A stretch of DNA of 64,000 nucleotides, taken from NCBI GenBank assembly GCA_039545275.1, contig BCHS01000001.1, positions 1,070,853 to 1,134,852 on the forward strand, written 5' to 3'. The notes under the pieces are model-generated. The model saw nothing but the letters and a program-made list of their open reading frames with translations, searched no databases and was not told the DNA's origin. Numbering within the stretch: position 1 is the first letter of the stretch; each line of letters starts with the position of its first letter. Positions 21,937-31,036 of the stretch are shown in pieces. Origin of the DNA: Pseudomicrostroma phylloplanum (lineage: Eukaryota; Basidiomycota; Exobasidiomycetes; Microstromatales). The position numbers and the translations under genes were made by a program.

Positions 21937-23943
21937 CTACCTTCTGACCTCGTTGTCCCCAGAGGAAGAGGACCGTGTAGGTACCAACCAGGCCTTGATC
22001 TTCTTGACGATCCCCTCGCCGAGGAAGGGAGTCCCATCGTCCTTCCTCGCTTGGCCGTCCTGCTCTGTTAGACCCTTTTTCACAACTCCGTCCTCGCCGT
22101 CGCCACCCCCACCGCCACCCCGCTCAAGGGCGCTCCCCTCGTTGTCCGCCTTGGAGAAGAGACTGCCCAGTCCCCAGCCCTTCCTAGCTCCCGCGCCGCC
22201 TCTACCATCCTCAATCGGGTTTCCCCAGATATCAAACGTCGGGCTGGAGCGTGAGCCAAAAGCCGCGCCGGGTGCAAATGCGCTCTCGCTCCCCTTTCTA
22301 GCCTTTCTCCCCGTCATCTCCTCCCACGTCTCCTGCAAACCGATTGCAATAACCTGCGCGCTCTGCTCGTAACACTTCTGCAGCTCCTCCTCCCTCGTGA
22401 GCATTCCTCTTCGGGCTGAAGGGGGACAGAGGAAATTGTGCCGCTTGAGGGTGTTGTTCATGTCCTTGATCGACTCTTCGTGGTAGCCTCGCTCGACGGA
22501 CTGCCATTCTCCACCGTCGCGATAGGTCTTGGCGAGGGAGAGGAAATAGGCACGACGTTGCTCGTCTGTTCCCGAGGAGCCGGTACCGGGCCCGTCGCTG
22601 GAGGAAAGGGCGCCTGATTGGGTGAGGGCGCGGACTGCTTTGCGGGAATAGGAGTCGACGATCTTGTTGCGAAATTGGTCCAAGTGGGTGTAGAAAGTGT
22701 GGTTGAGCTCCACCCAAGGAGGAGAAGCGCCTTGCCGCTTGACCATCCTATTCATGAGGAACTCCTCTTTGCCGATGTAAGGGTTGCGCTCTTCGATGTC
22801 CTGCAGAAGAGGCTTGCCTCTGAGCTTGTTCTCCTTGAAGAAGCCGGCGGCTCGAGCAGCCTCTATCCGCTCGTCGGCTATTGAAGTCCAGCGTCGTACG
22901 GACATTCCGCCTCCCCGACCTCCTCCACCTCCGCCTGGAGCTCGACTGGAGTCCACCGAGTCGGGCAGATTGCGGCTCATCGTGGTGGAGAAGCCGCCTT
23001 CCTGCTGATCCTCCTCCTCGCCTTCCAGCCTCCTCCGTTCTCTGGACCTGGCAGACTCGGCTTCGATCTCGGCTTGGAATAGCTCGATCTCCGTTGCGGT
23101 GAGCTTACGCGTGCGGTACTGCAGCGCGCCATACTTGGCTCCGTACACCCGTCCAGCCTTCTCAAAGCGACGAATCCCTTCCCGAACGGCTCTCATGGCC
23201 TTTGCATCGTCCAGGGGTAGCGAGGCTGGATTGACGCCCAAGTCCTTGAGACGCTGCGAAGTCGACTTCATGGAGCTGCCAGAGGCGCCGGCCTGCAGCA
23301 GCTTACCATAATACACCGCGGGACCTCCGGAGCCTTCTGCGCCTTCACCCCCTCTTGTTCCAGCATGGGCCGGACGGATATACTGAGCTGCCCAGGGCTT
23401 CCCGTCAGGCGTTTTGGGCAGGAAGCGTCCTTCCTCATGTGTACCTAGCGCTGGAACATGCACCTCTGCTGTAGCAGCCGGCGATTTCGTGGCCGAGGGG
23501 CGAGGGGAGGAAGTCGATGGCTGGCCCGGAGGTGGGGCATCTGCTGCGACGGCCGCTTGAGCTGCTCCTACTTGCTCTGCCTCAGCAAGAGACTCAGCAA
23601 CGACTTGACTGACTGCTTCCTCTGCCAACGCGGGAGTGGTCGGCGGAGGTGGCGGCGGCGCTGCTTTAGCGAATGACCGAGGCGGCGGCGGTGGAGCTGG
23701 AGGAGTGTACCTTTCCTCGAGAGCTCTGATCATGCGAGCCTGTAGCGAGTTTGGATCGAGCTCAGCCTCTTCGTCTTGGTTTCTACTGGGTCCTGCTTGG
23801 TCATGACGGTTATGAAGGTGTGCTGATGACTGGAGGGCTCGGGATCTGTGGCGAGTCGAAGTCGTTGCCACTTGCTGGTAGGTGGCAAAGGCAGCTCGGG
23901 GCGTGGTTGCTGCTGCGAGGGAGTGCGGTATCCGCGGCATCAT
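21937..23943 (-). CDS. Mitochondrial DNAJC28-type (DUF1992) protein, 668 aa
   Basis: Single-exon ORF starting with two ATGs at 23943. The N-terminus is basic, Ser/Thr/Ala-rich and nearly free of acidic residues for about 45 positions, which predicts mitochondrial import. Pro-rich linkers follow. At about residues 351-425 lies the DUF1992 domain of DnaJ homologue subfamily C member 28: WTSIADERIEAA, GKPLLQDIEERNPYI, EEFLMNRMVKRQG and PPWVELNHTF. No J domain (HPD motif) is present, as in many fungal members. Molecular function is unknown; links to Golgi or mitochondrial organisation are reported for animal homologues. It is head-to-head with the START gene, 422 bp apart. Confidence 0.87.
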   Translation of the reverse strand: MMPRIPHSLAAATTPRAAFATYQQVATTSTRHRSRALQSSAHLHNRHDQAGPSRNQDEEAELDPNSLQARMIRALEERYTPPAPPPPPRSFAKAAPPPPPPTTPALAEEAVSQVVAESLAEAEQVGAAQAAVAADAPPPGQPSTSSPRPSATKSPAATAEVHVPALGTHEEGRFLPKTPDGKPWAAQYIRPAHAGTRGGEGAEGSGGPAVYYGKLLQAGASGSSMKSTSQRLKDLGVNPASLPLDDAKAMRAVREGIRRFEKAGRVYGAKYGALQYRTRKLTATEIELFQAEIEAESARSRERRRLEGEEEDQQEGGFSTTMSRNLPDSVDSSRAPGGGGGGRGGGMSVRRWTSIADERIEAARAAGFFKENKLRGKPLLQDIEERNPYIGKEEFLMNRMVKRQGASPPWVELNHTFYTHLDQFRNKIVDSYSRKAVRALTQSGALSSSDGPGTGSSGTDEQRRAYFLSLAKTYRDGGEWQSVERGYHEESIKDMNNTLKRHNFLCPPSARRGMLTREEELQKCYEQSAQVIAIGLQETWEEMTGRKARKGSESAFAPGAAFGSRSSPTFDIWGNPIEDGRGGAGARKGWGLGSLFSKADNEGSALERGGGGGGDGEDGVVKKGLTEQDGQARKDDGTPFLGEGIVKKIKAWLVPTRSSSSGDNEVRR

Positions 23944-24365
23944 AAGGGCGTCAGGGGTAAGGACGGTCAGGAGAGAAGAGGAGGTGCAGTAAGGACGATG
24001 CCAAGTGATCTGCGGATGGTAGGAAGAATGGCCTTGAGTACAGTCTCTCCACCCAGATCATCAGGAAGCTCGGCGCCTTCCGGCTAAATTGCCCGCCAAG
24101 GTTGACGTGCGCCCAAGCCACCCTCCGACTCCCTGGGTCGCGGAACGTGTTAGGGGCAAAGGGTCCTTCCTACCGCCATACCATATCATCATTCCCTTCC
24201 TTGGTCTTCGAGCTGGCCCTTTCGATCGCATCAGTCACCATGCACGTGATGCTATGAGCACCAAAGCTCTCTGGTGCTCCCTGTGACCTTGTGACAACAA
24301 GGTGACCGCTCGTTGCGGCTGCTTCGCAACACGACTCGCGTCTGAGCAACAATACGCCGCCCAAA
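23944..24365. other. Divergent promoter region, DNAJC28 / START
   Basis: 422 bp between start codons. No ORF or recognised motif; presumed shared promoter. Confidence 0.5.
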
Positions 24366-27062
24366 ATGCCTCGCTTGACCAAGACCAAGGTCAAGGAGAC
24401 CGGCAGCGCCGTCCCCTCGATCAGAACTTCTGCTTCCAGAAGCTCGCACCTCGCAGGTGACGCGGAGGGCGGAGCATCATCATCGCCAAGCTCGGCTGGT
24501 CCCCTCACCAAGGCAGCACTCGATGTCGTCCGCCAGATGTTGCTATATCTAGACCCTGCCGCCGCTTCCCTCCTGCCCTCCAGCGAAACATCTGCGACTC
24601 GCAGTCTCCACGTGCCGATACCGATATCCGAGTGGAACGTCCTCTACAGCACCCCTGCTTCATCTGCACCCTCTTCCTCGAAAGACACTACCTTCAAGTC
24701 TTCCATACAAGTTCTCTCGTACCCGACCTCGGAGCAGAACCTCTTCTGCGTTCGAAGTATCCTGCCTGACATTTCGGCGCGGCAATTCTGGACGCTGATG
24801 GCCGAGAGTGGCAATAGGCATCTGTGGGACTCGACTACGCAAGAGGGAGGTAACCATCGCTTCTTCGCCTCGGAGCTACCATCCGGATCACCAGAGCATG
24901 CCCTTGCTCAGAGTCTGGCGGCGAGACTGGAGTACCTGAGGTTCGGGTCCATCTTCATGGTCGCCAAACCTCGTGATATGGTGCTCCTTTCTGCCGACGT
25001 GAGACTGCCGCCTACCAGTACGTCGGCCTTGCGACTCGTCTCTGCTTGCAGGAGTGAAGTCGATCCTGCCAAGCCCCCCATGAAAGGATACACCCGGTAT
25101 GAGCTGGGGGTCGGAGGTTTCATGGTCGAGGAGCTTGGGTCAGACGGAGCTGCTTCGAATGGAAAGACTGGCAAAGCTTGCCAAGTGACCCAGCTCTCCA
25201 ACCTCGGATCTGCCGCCTCGTGGGTACCAGCTTCCGTCGTGAAGATGGTAGCGCAAACGATGGTGCCCAGGTCGGTTGCATTGATCTCGAAGGCTGCCAG
25301 GTCGATCACCGTACCGGAACCCCTCCGGACAGGCGTAGCTCCAGGTGACGCAGACCCCAAAGAAGAGATTGTACACAAGGGAAAAGAGCGGTGGAGTAAA
25401 GCGAGGGCGTTGCCCAGCCAGGTCGGCCAAGGCGTCCTGGGCCGAAGCAGGCCAGAGCCTCTCAACGATAAGCCTCCGCGGCCCACGCAACATCCTCCTC
25501 AGAACCAGCTGCAAGAAGGCTTTGTCCCAGCAGCCGAATCGACAATCGACGGGCTTATTCCACATCCTCCTGTGGCTTCGGAAGACACGTCAGCACCGTT
25601 AGCCAATGAAGGAGACGTTCCAGTAGTCCAAGACCCTAGCAGCCAAATCCCGCCGCTAGAAAGGAGTCCGAGTCTTGCAAGACATTCAGCTAATGGAGAG
25701 GCCCTTGATCTGCGGCAGGCTGAATGCTGCAGCACAAGGAGAAGTGGCAGCCATCACAGCGGCTCGACGTTCGGTTCGAGTGGATCGCTAGCAGACTCAG
25801 ACGCGGTCAATCTTGACACAGGCGTCACTGCCTCTTCGCGAGACACATCTATGGCAGACAGTCGGAACCTCTCAATCGTGTCCAAGGCGAGCAAAGAGCA
25901 TTTGCGCCTTCGAAATGCAGATGAAGTGGGTCAACGTCTCAACCGCATCTCGATGGCTTTGCAGACCACGTGCAGTGAAGAGACCGATACGAGCTTTACT
26001 CCACTCACCCCAGCGAGCAGCCGGTTGCGAGGAAGCATAGCTATCACTGAGAGTCCCGAAGGCGCAGCGGGCCCTTCGAGACACTTTGGTGACGACGATC
26101 AAGATGACGTCAATGAGCTGGTAGCAGAGGCCCTGTCTATCTCACTGAGCTCTCCCCAATTGCAGTCTCACTTTGCGGCCTACTCTCCAGATCGGTCAAC
26201 CAATCGGCAGCTTTCTCCCTCCCTGCTTCGCTCACCAGGAGCTAGAGAGGCGAGGAGAGAGGCATCTGAGCTCAGCGCCATCCTGCTCGCTGGCTCCGAC
26301 GCTCTGATATCTGCACTTGCTCCCGGAGCTAGAGAAAAGCTACCTGACGGCAGTGGTGAAGCAACGACACACGGTGGCCCGCAACGCAGAGATTCCTGCT
26401 TCTCTCCGCCTACGAGAGGCCGAGAGAGACGTGCGACACCTTCTAACATCTCCGCTGGCACATCCCGCTCCTCGGCAGTGGCAGGTAGGAAGAAGAGCAT
26501 CCGTCCAGCCTTGGCAAGCTCAGCCTCCTTTTCTCGTGCGATCACGCAGACCACATCCGCCCACGCTCTACATTTCCCCGGCTCACAGGACCTGAGTCTC
26601 GAGGAAGGCGGACGGGACGTGGCCATGACCTCCTGGAAGAACGCTCTCAACTCGACGCCTTACGCCTTGGAGCTGGGGAAGATGGCCATGCTTTGGACAA
26701 ACGAGGCGTCTCAGGCCGGCAAGTCTTCTCCAAGCAGAAAGCCCGCCGGAGAGCCCGCCCCTCCCGTGCCATCCCTGTCCTCCTCGTCGGACGGGTCCTC
26801 ACCTGCAGTGAGAGCGCTGCGATCTGCCTCTGGCCAATGGGGAAGACTCAAGCCTCCAATGCCTGGAAGGTCCTTCTCTTCCCCTGCGCACCAGACGACA
26901 TTCTCCTCCTCCTCGCTAACCGGCTCACAGAGCAGTGGTGGGGTAAGAAGCTCGCTGAGGCCTTCGGTGCGCATACCTGGTCCGGAGAGCGAGACGCGCA
27001 GGGCGTCGAGGGAGAACTATAAGGACAATCCGAAGCTGATGACGAGTCCCGTGCTCGGGTGA
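24366..27062 (+). CDS. START-domain lipid-binding protein (898 aa)
   Basis: Single-exon ORF of 898 residues. At about residues 85-315 it has a START fold: EWNVLYSTP, then RSILPDISARQFW, a W-x2-T signature near HLWDSTTQEG, the MVLLSADVRLP strand, and a long C-terminal helix (SWVPASVVKMVAQTMVP) that closes the lipid pocket. START domains bind sterols, phospholipids or ceramides and move them between membranes. The remaining 580 residues are Ser/Pro-rich and disordered, with many possible phosphosites; I see no transmembrane anchor, FFAT core or PH domain. Ligand is unknown. The start ATG is the first after a stop-containing upstream region. Confidence 0.85.
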   Translation: MPRLTKTKVKETGSAVPSIRTSASRSSHLAGDAEGGASSSPSSAGPLTKAALDVVRQMLLYLDPAAASLLPSSETSATRSLHVPIPISEWNVLYSTPASSAPSSSKDTTFKSSIQVLSYPTSEQNLFCVRSILPDISARQFWTLMAESGNRHLWDSTTQEGGNHRFFASELPSGSPEHALAQSLAARLEYLRFGSIFMVAKPRDMVLLSADVRLPPTSTSALRLVSACRSEVDPAKPPMKGYTRYELGVGGFMVEELGSDGAASNGKTGKACQVTQLSNLGSAASWVPASVVKMVAQTMVPRSVALISKAARSITVPEPLRTGVAPGDADPKEEIVHKGKERWSKARALPSQVGQGVLGRSRPEPLNDKPPRPTQHPPQNQLQEGFVPAAESTIDGLIPHPPVASEDTSAPLANEGDVPVVQDPSSQIPPLERSPSLARHSANGEALDLRQAECCSTRRSGSHHSGSTFGSSGSLADSDAVNLDTGVTASSRDTSMADSRNLSIVSKASKEHLRLRNADEVGQRLNRISMALQTTCSEETDTSFTPLTPASSRLRGSIAITESPEGAAGPSRHFGDDDQDDVNELVAEALSISLSSPQLQSHFAAYSPDRSTNRQLSPSLLRSPGAREARREASELSAILLAGSDALISALAPGAREKLPDGSGEATTHGGPQRRDSCFSPPTRGRERRATPSNISAGTSRSSAVAGRKKSIRPALASSASFSRAITQTTSAHALHFPGSQDLSLEEGGRDVAMTSWKNALNSTPYALELGKMAMLWTNEASQAGKSSPSRKPAGEPAPPVPSLSSSSDGSSPAVRALRSASGQWGRLKPPMPGRSFSSPAHQTTFSSSSLTGSQSSGGVRSSLRPSVRIPGPESETRRASRENYKDNPKLMTSPVLG

Positions 27063-27166
27063 GCCGAGCTCGAGTGGTGGCCCTCGAATGCATTCTGTGG
27101 GAGAGGGCAGGCGGAGACTTTTCCTGTAGCGGACTATTCTTGCATAAATGATACCCCTCACCGTCC

Positions 27167-27201
27167 GTCGATTGTCAATTGTCGATTGTCAATTGTCAAT
27201 A
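27167..27201. repeat. Five tandem 7-bp units (GTCGATT/GTCAATT)
   Basis: 35-bp array alternating GTCGATT and GTCAATT, in the 3' intergenic space between the START gene and CDC123. No gene overlaps it. Confidence 0.85.
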
Positions 27202-27355
27202 GTGCTCGATCAGAGAGGTCAAGATGACACATGACATATTCTTGATGGAAGCATGATATAATACAACAGTGCAAGCTTCTTCTCTCAGGCTCCTCTATTC
27301 CTTCCCAAATCACTGAGGCCACACCGCCCCACCAGAACCCTCAGGCTTGCGCCTC

Positions 27356-28972
27356 CTACTCCTCCTCCTCAGCCTGCTCCACCTCTCCCTTCCACGCCCG
27401 CGCAAACTCCTCGATACCCCTCCCATTAGAGACGTCCACCACATCGCGTGGGATCATGTTGCTGGCATAGGTGGGGAAGCTCTGTGAGGATTGTGCCTGG
27501 GAGGTGAGCAGGCGCAGAGGTGGGAGGAGTCGATGTCGCCGTCTTGCCGATGTCGAGGCCGATGAAGCTGAAGCTGAGGCTGAGCCATTTACTTGGAGTG
27601 AGGCAGGGGCAGGATTGGAGGTAGGCGACCAGGGACGATAGTGCGTCGTTGGAGGACGACCATCGGTGTAGATGCGAATGAAGGGCTCGCCGCGTGGATC
27701 GGCTGGACCATCGTCTTCGTCCGAGGAGGAAAGTCCGGTGTCTTCATCCTCATCTTCTTCCTCATCTTCTTCCTCATCTTCTTCCTCATCTTCGTCGTCG
27801 TCCCCTTGCCCATCGTCCCTGGCAGACAACCGATGGGCGGGAGGCACTCCACCGTTGCTCAACGCTGCGCCAGTCTGACACTCTCGCTGCCAAGCTCTCG
27901 TAGCTAGACGTTCGAGCTCGTCCCAGTCCCATGAGAGAGCATCAGTCCGTGGCAGGTACGGATTCACATCCATCAGGAAGACTCTCGATCGATCGCGGGT
28001 GAAGTAAGCATCCCAGATATAGTCTTGTAGCCCCTCTCCGGACCCTTCCGAAGAAGCAGACCCATTGCTAGTCGCGCTGCCGGCCTGCCTTCCAATGATC
28101 CCTTTGAGATTCTCGTGCCAGAAGTTGAGTAGCTTCAGCCTGATGTCTCTGCTTGTGGACTCTGCTTGGAGGAAGTCGTAGTACGTGCCGTCTCTTTGAC
28201 AGATTGCTACAAATTGTCCAGCTCTCACGAAGCACCGGAACTCGTGAGAGGGGGCGACGACAAAGTGTCGCTTGAGGACGAGGTTGAGCTTTAGGTTGCC
28301 ATGAGAGGCGGCAGAGGCGTTCGGAGCGGTAGAGAGCTGCAGACTCTCCACCTCGTCCACTAGCTGATCTTGGCCGTGGCCCCTCGCTTCGGAGCTGGCT
28401 CTGCCGTTGATTTCGTCCCTCTGTAGCAGATCTTTGCCTACAAAGTCGCTCGACTTCAGCAGCAAGTACACATCAGCCGGCGTGGTGCACTTGAGGGTCT
28501 GACCAGGCAAGATCCACGCAGCGTCCCGAGGAGCGGACCAGTCCAGCTTGGGGAACACTTCTCCGTCATACTTGGCAATGATCTGCCGGATCCGCTCGTC
28601 GAGGACGGAAAAGTCCCGGGGCTGGAGATCTTCCGAGCTCGATGAGGAGGCATCGTCCCGCTCTCCATCTGCGTCTTCTATCTCATCCTCCTCGTCTTCT
28701 TCCTCGCCTCCCACGACGCCTGCACCGCTACCGCGTGGGAGAATCAAGCCGTCCTCCTCGAGCCACTCGAAGAAGTCTGGCTGGATCGTAGAGACGTCGA
28801 GGATTGTAGCCTTTGGTGAGACCTTGCGCAGTGGCGGGTACCAGGAAGAGAAGCGGCACGCGGAGAGAGACGCCGCGACGGGCGTCAGTGGCGGTAGAGG
28901 AGGCGGAGACGTCGACGATGAAGCTGACGATGACGACGATGATGAAGTCATTGTGGAAGTTGGAACCGGCAT
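27356..28972 (-). CDS. CDC123: CDC123/D123 family eIF2-assembly factor (538 aa)
   Basis: Single-exon ORF. The D123 fold runs from about residue 38 to 360: CRFSSWYPPLR, PDFFEWLEEDGLILP, PKLDWSAPRDAAW, LKCTTPADVYLLLKSSDF, HEFRCFVRAGQ, and FLMDVNPYLPRTDALSW with the metal/ATP-binding Asp and Asn. It is an ATP-grasp-like protein that helps eIF2 gamma join alpha and beta, so it controls translation initiation and G1 progression. Two acidic inserts are present: one near residues 80-115 and a C-terminal one coded by a 12-bp tandem repeat (27748-27795). The yeast protein is about 360 residues, so this one is enlarged by low-complexity sequence. It is head-to-head with the eEF2 methyltransferase, 211 bp apart. 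Confidence 0.94.
   Translation of the reverse strand: MPVPTSTMTSSSSSSSASSSTSPPPLPPLTPVAASLSACRFSSWYPPLRKVSPKATILDVSTIQPDFFEWLEEDGLILPRGSGAGVVGGEEEDEEDEIEDADGERDDASSSSSEDLQPRDFSVLDERIRQIIAKYDGEVFPKLDWSAPRDAAWILPGQTLKCTTPADVYLLLKSSDFVGKDLLQRDEINGRASSEARGHGQDQLVDEVESLQLSTAPNASAASHGNLKLNLVLKRHFVVAPSHEFRCFVRAGQFVAICQRDGTYYDFLQAESTSRDIRLKLLNFWHENLKGIIGRQAGSATSNGSASSEGSGEGLQDYIWDAYFTRDRSRVFLMDVNPYLPRTDALSWDWDELERLATRAWQRECQTGAALSNGGVPPAHRLSARDDGQGDDDEDEEEDEEEDEEEDEDEDTGLSSSDEDDGPADPRGEPFIRIYTDGRPPTTHYRPWSPTSNPAPASLQVNGSASASASSASTSARRRHRLLPPLRLLTSQAQSSQSFPTYASNMIPRDVVDVSNGRGIEEFARAWKGEVEQAEEEE
27748..27795 (-). repeat. 12-bp tandem repeat coding an acidic run in CDC123
   Basis: Four near-identical copies of CCTCATCTTCTT on the plus strand, giving repeated Glu/Asp on the minus strand. 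In frame, so copy-number change would alter only the length of the acidic linker. Confidence 0.85.
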
Positions 28973-29183
28973 TGTTAAGGCGTTCGAGGGTCAAGAAGAA
29001 GCGCAAGTGATAATGGAAGTGCTCGAAGAATTAACCCCGAGTCAGCAGGTGGAGCTTCTCCGCCTTTCCGCTTTTGCAGCAGCAGCAGCAGCAGCGGGAG
29101 CATAAACTTCTTCCTTGGCGGTGAAGCAGATCAGTACCAGCAAGAAGAGGACAGCAGCGGGAGCTGTGATATTCGAGTGAAGC

Positions 29184-30647
29184 ATGCTCGATGATGCCCC
29201 ACCGCAAGCAATCATCAGTCATGGTCGGCTTCTCCTCCTGACGCAGTACGCCTCCCGCCTGCCACCACGCTCCTCGGGGTTCCTCTGGCCTCCGCCTCGG
29301 CTGCTTCTGCACGTCCAATCTTTTCTGCCTGTCGATCTGCTCGGCCTCGATGAGAACGGACAGGTGGTAGGTGGTTTGATGCAGCAGGCTGAGGTTGGAT
29401 ATCAGAAGACGTTCATCAAGGAGCTCATCAAGCGGATAGAGGATGCTATACACTGGGCAGTAGACAATGGAGCGGAAGGGGACGACTGGGTAAGTTTTGC
29501 TGGGCGATGTAGGCCGTGGTCGGTTGAGCTCACACAATTTCCGCATCTCCTCTATACAGGAAGTAGAAGACCTTCTGCTGTCTCACTATGCCAACCTCAT
29601 GGCAATGTCGTCTACCTCTTCGAGTGCTACTGTCGGGGGCGGTGACCCAATGGAGAGCCTTTCGGCTGCTCTGCCATACACCAACCATTCCACTCCCTCG
29701 GAGCGACACCTCTCCTACTATTATCCACTGCGGTCTCTTCAGGAGCGAGAAGCACCTGGTGCTACTTTAACATCCGGCTGGGGTCAAGTACACTTATACG
29801 AGTCGTCTGCTTTGGTCGGAGCAGGCACGACCGCTCTCAAGACGTGGGAGGCCTCGCTCCGGCTAGCTTCTCACCTCCTGTGCAACAAGGTCGACATCGC
29901 TGCGCCTGGTGCGAGAGTGCTGGAGCTGGGAAGTGGAACGGGCCTGTTGAGCGTCATGGTTGCGGCTGTCCAGAGGGATGCAAGCAGCGGTGGCAGGTTA
30001 TGTGCTACCGACTTGTCCAGCATCGCGAGAGGGAAGCTGACGAAGACTTTCGAACAGAGTGAGTGACTCTCACTGTCTAATCTTCTGAGGTTGCACGCGC
30101 TGATCACAGACATGCCGCCCTTTGCACCTCAGATGGCGTAAAGGTATCGACCTCAGCAGGCTCGGACGTTCAATTGCTCGATCTAGACTGGGTGGAGCTC
30201 GAGCAAGAGGTCAAGGAGGGCAAGACCGATGGCAAGCTGTCTTCAGCCAACAGCGGTCAAGCATCACCCATGCAAGCCCTGTCGACCTTCGCGCCGAATC
30301 TCATTCTAGGCGCGGACATCATCTTCGATCCGTCCATCATCAGCCCCTTGGTTACCACGATCAAAGCTGCTCTGGAAGGGGGAGCAGCAGCGGCGAGCAG
30401 TGCGCATGTTCCTCAAGCTCTCATTGCAAGCACGGTGCGAAACGTGTCGACGTACTCCCGCTTCCTGGCATTGCTGGACGCGGCCGATCTGGTGTCCGAA
30501 GAGGTCGAATTGCAGAGGTGTCTCGTCGACGCGCCCACCTGCAACCAGCTATACGAAGCGTCACCGCCCATTATCGTCTTCTCCTCGGGTCACGACGAGC
30601 AGCGCGAGGGTACCGTGAAGGGTCTGAGGATCCGCCTGCCCTCGTAG
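29184..30647 (+). CDS. EFM3: FAM86-type protein-lysine methyltransferase (EEF2KMT/EFM3-like), ~439 aa
   Basis: Exons 29184-29489, 29560-30058 and 30133-30647; introns 70 and 74 nt. The N-terminal block YQKTFIKELIKRIEDA and the block LYESSALVGAGTTALKTWEAS match the FAM86 family, and the SAM-binding motif I is VLELGSGTGLLSV near residue 222. After the last junction (FEQ-NGVKV) come VQLLDLDW and NLILGADIIFDPSI, the acidic-residue and post-II regions of seven-beta-strand methyltransferases. Yeast Efm3 and human FAM86A modify a lysine of elongation factor 2. Other family members (EFM2, METTL-type) are less likely given the N-terminal block. Its start faces CDC123. Confidence 0.82.
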
Positions 30648-31036
30648 CTGGGGACGCGGCCGTGCGGACGAGGAACGGGACAAAGGCGGGCGGAGAGTCA
30701 CGCGTCTCTCGCGCCTTCACTTCGCGGGGCGCCCACTTTACACGAACACGTTCGCACTCCGCTCGTGTCGCGACTGGAATTGCCTTCCCTTTAGAATGAG
30801 GGCAGGGCGTTGCCTTCTTGCCCTTCTCCTTCTTCCAGTAGCCATCGCCGACCCCATATCCCACTTGTCCCTCTCTGTAGCATCTATTCCTTTTCTTCTC
30901 ATCGTCTCCGCATCATACCCAAGCTCAAAAGTCATCAACGTCTGTCTCTGCCTCTACGCATCTACACTCGCTCGGCCAGACCATTGCCTTTCCCCAAGTA
31001 ACGACACACCTTCCTGCCTCTTCGGCTCTTCACAAG
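30648..31036. other. Intergenic region, EFM3-like to beta-grasp/bromodomain gene
   Basis: 389 bp between two plus-strand genes. No ORF with recognisable content; presumed terminator plus promoter. Confidence 0.5.
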
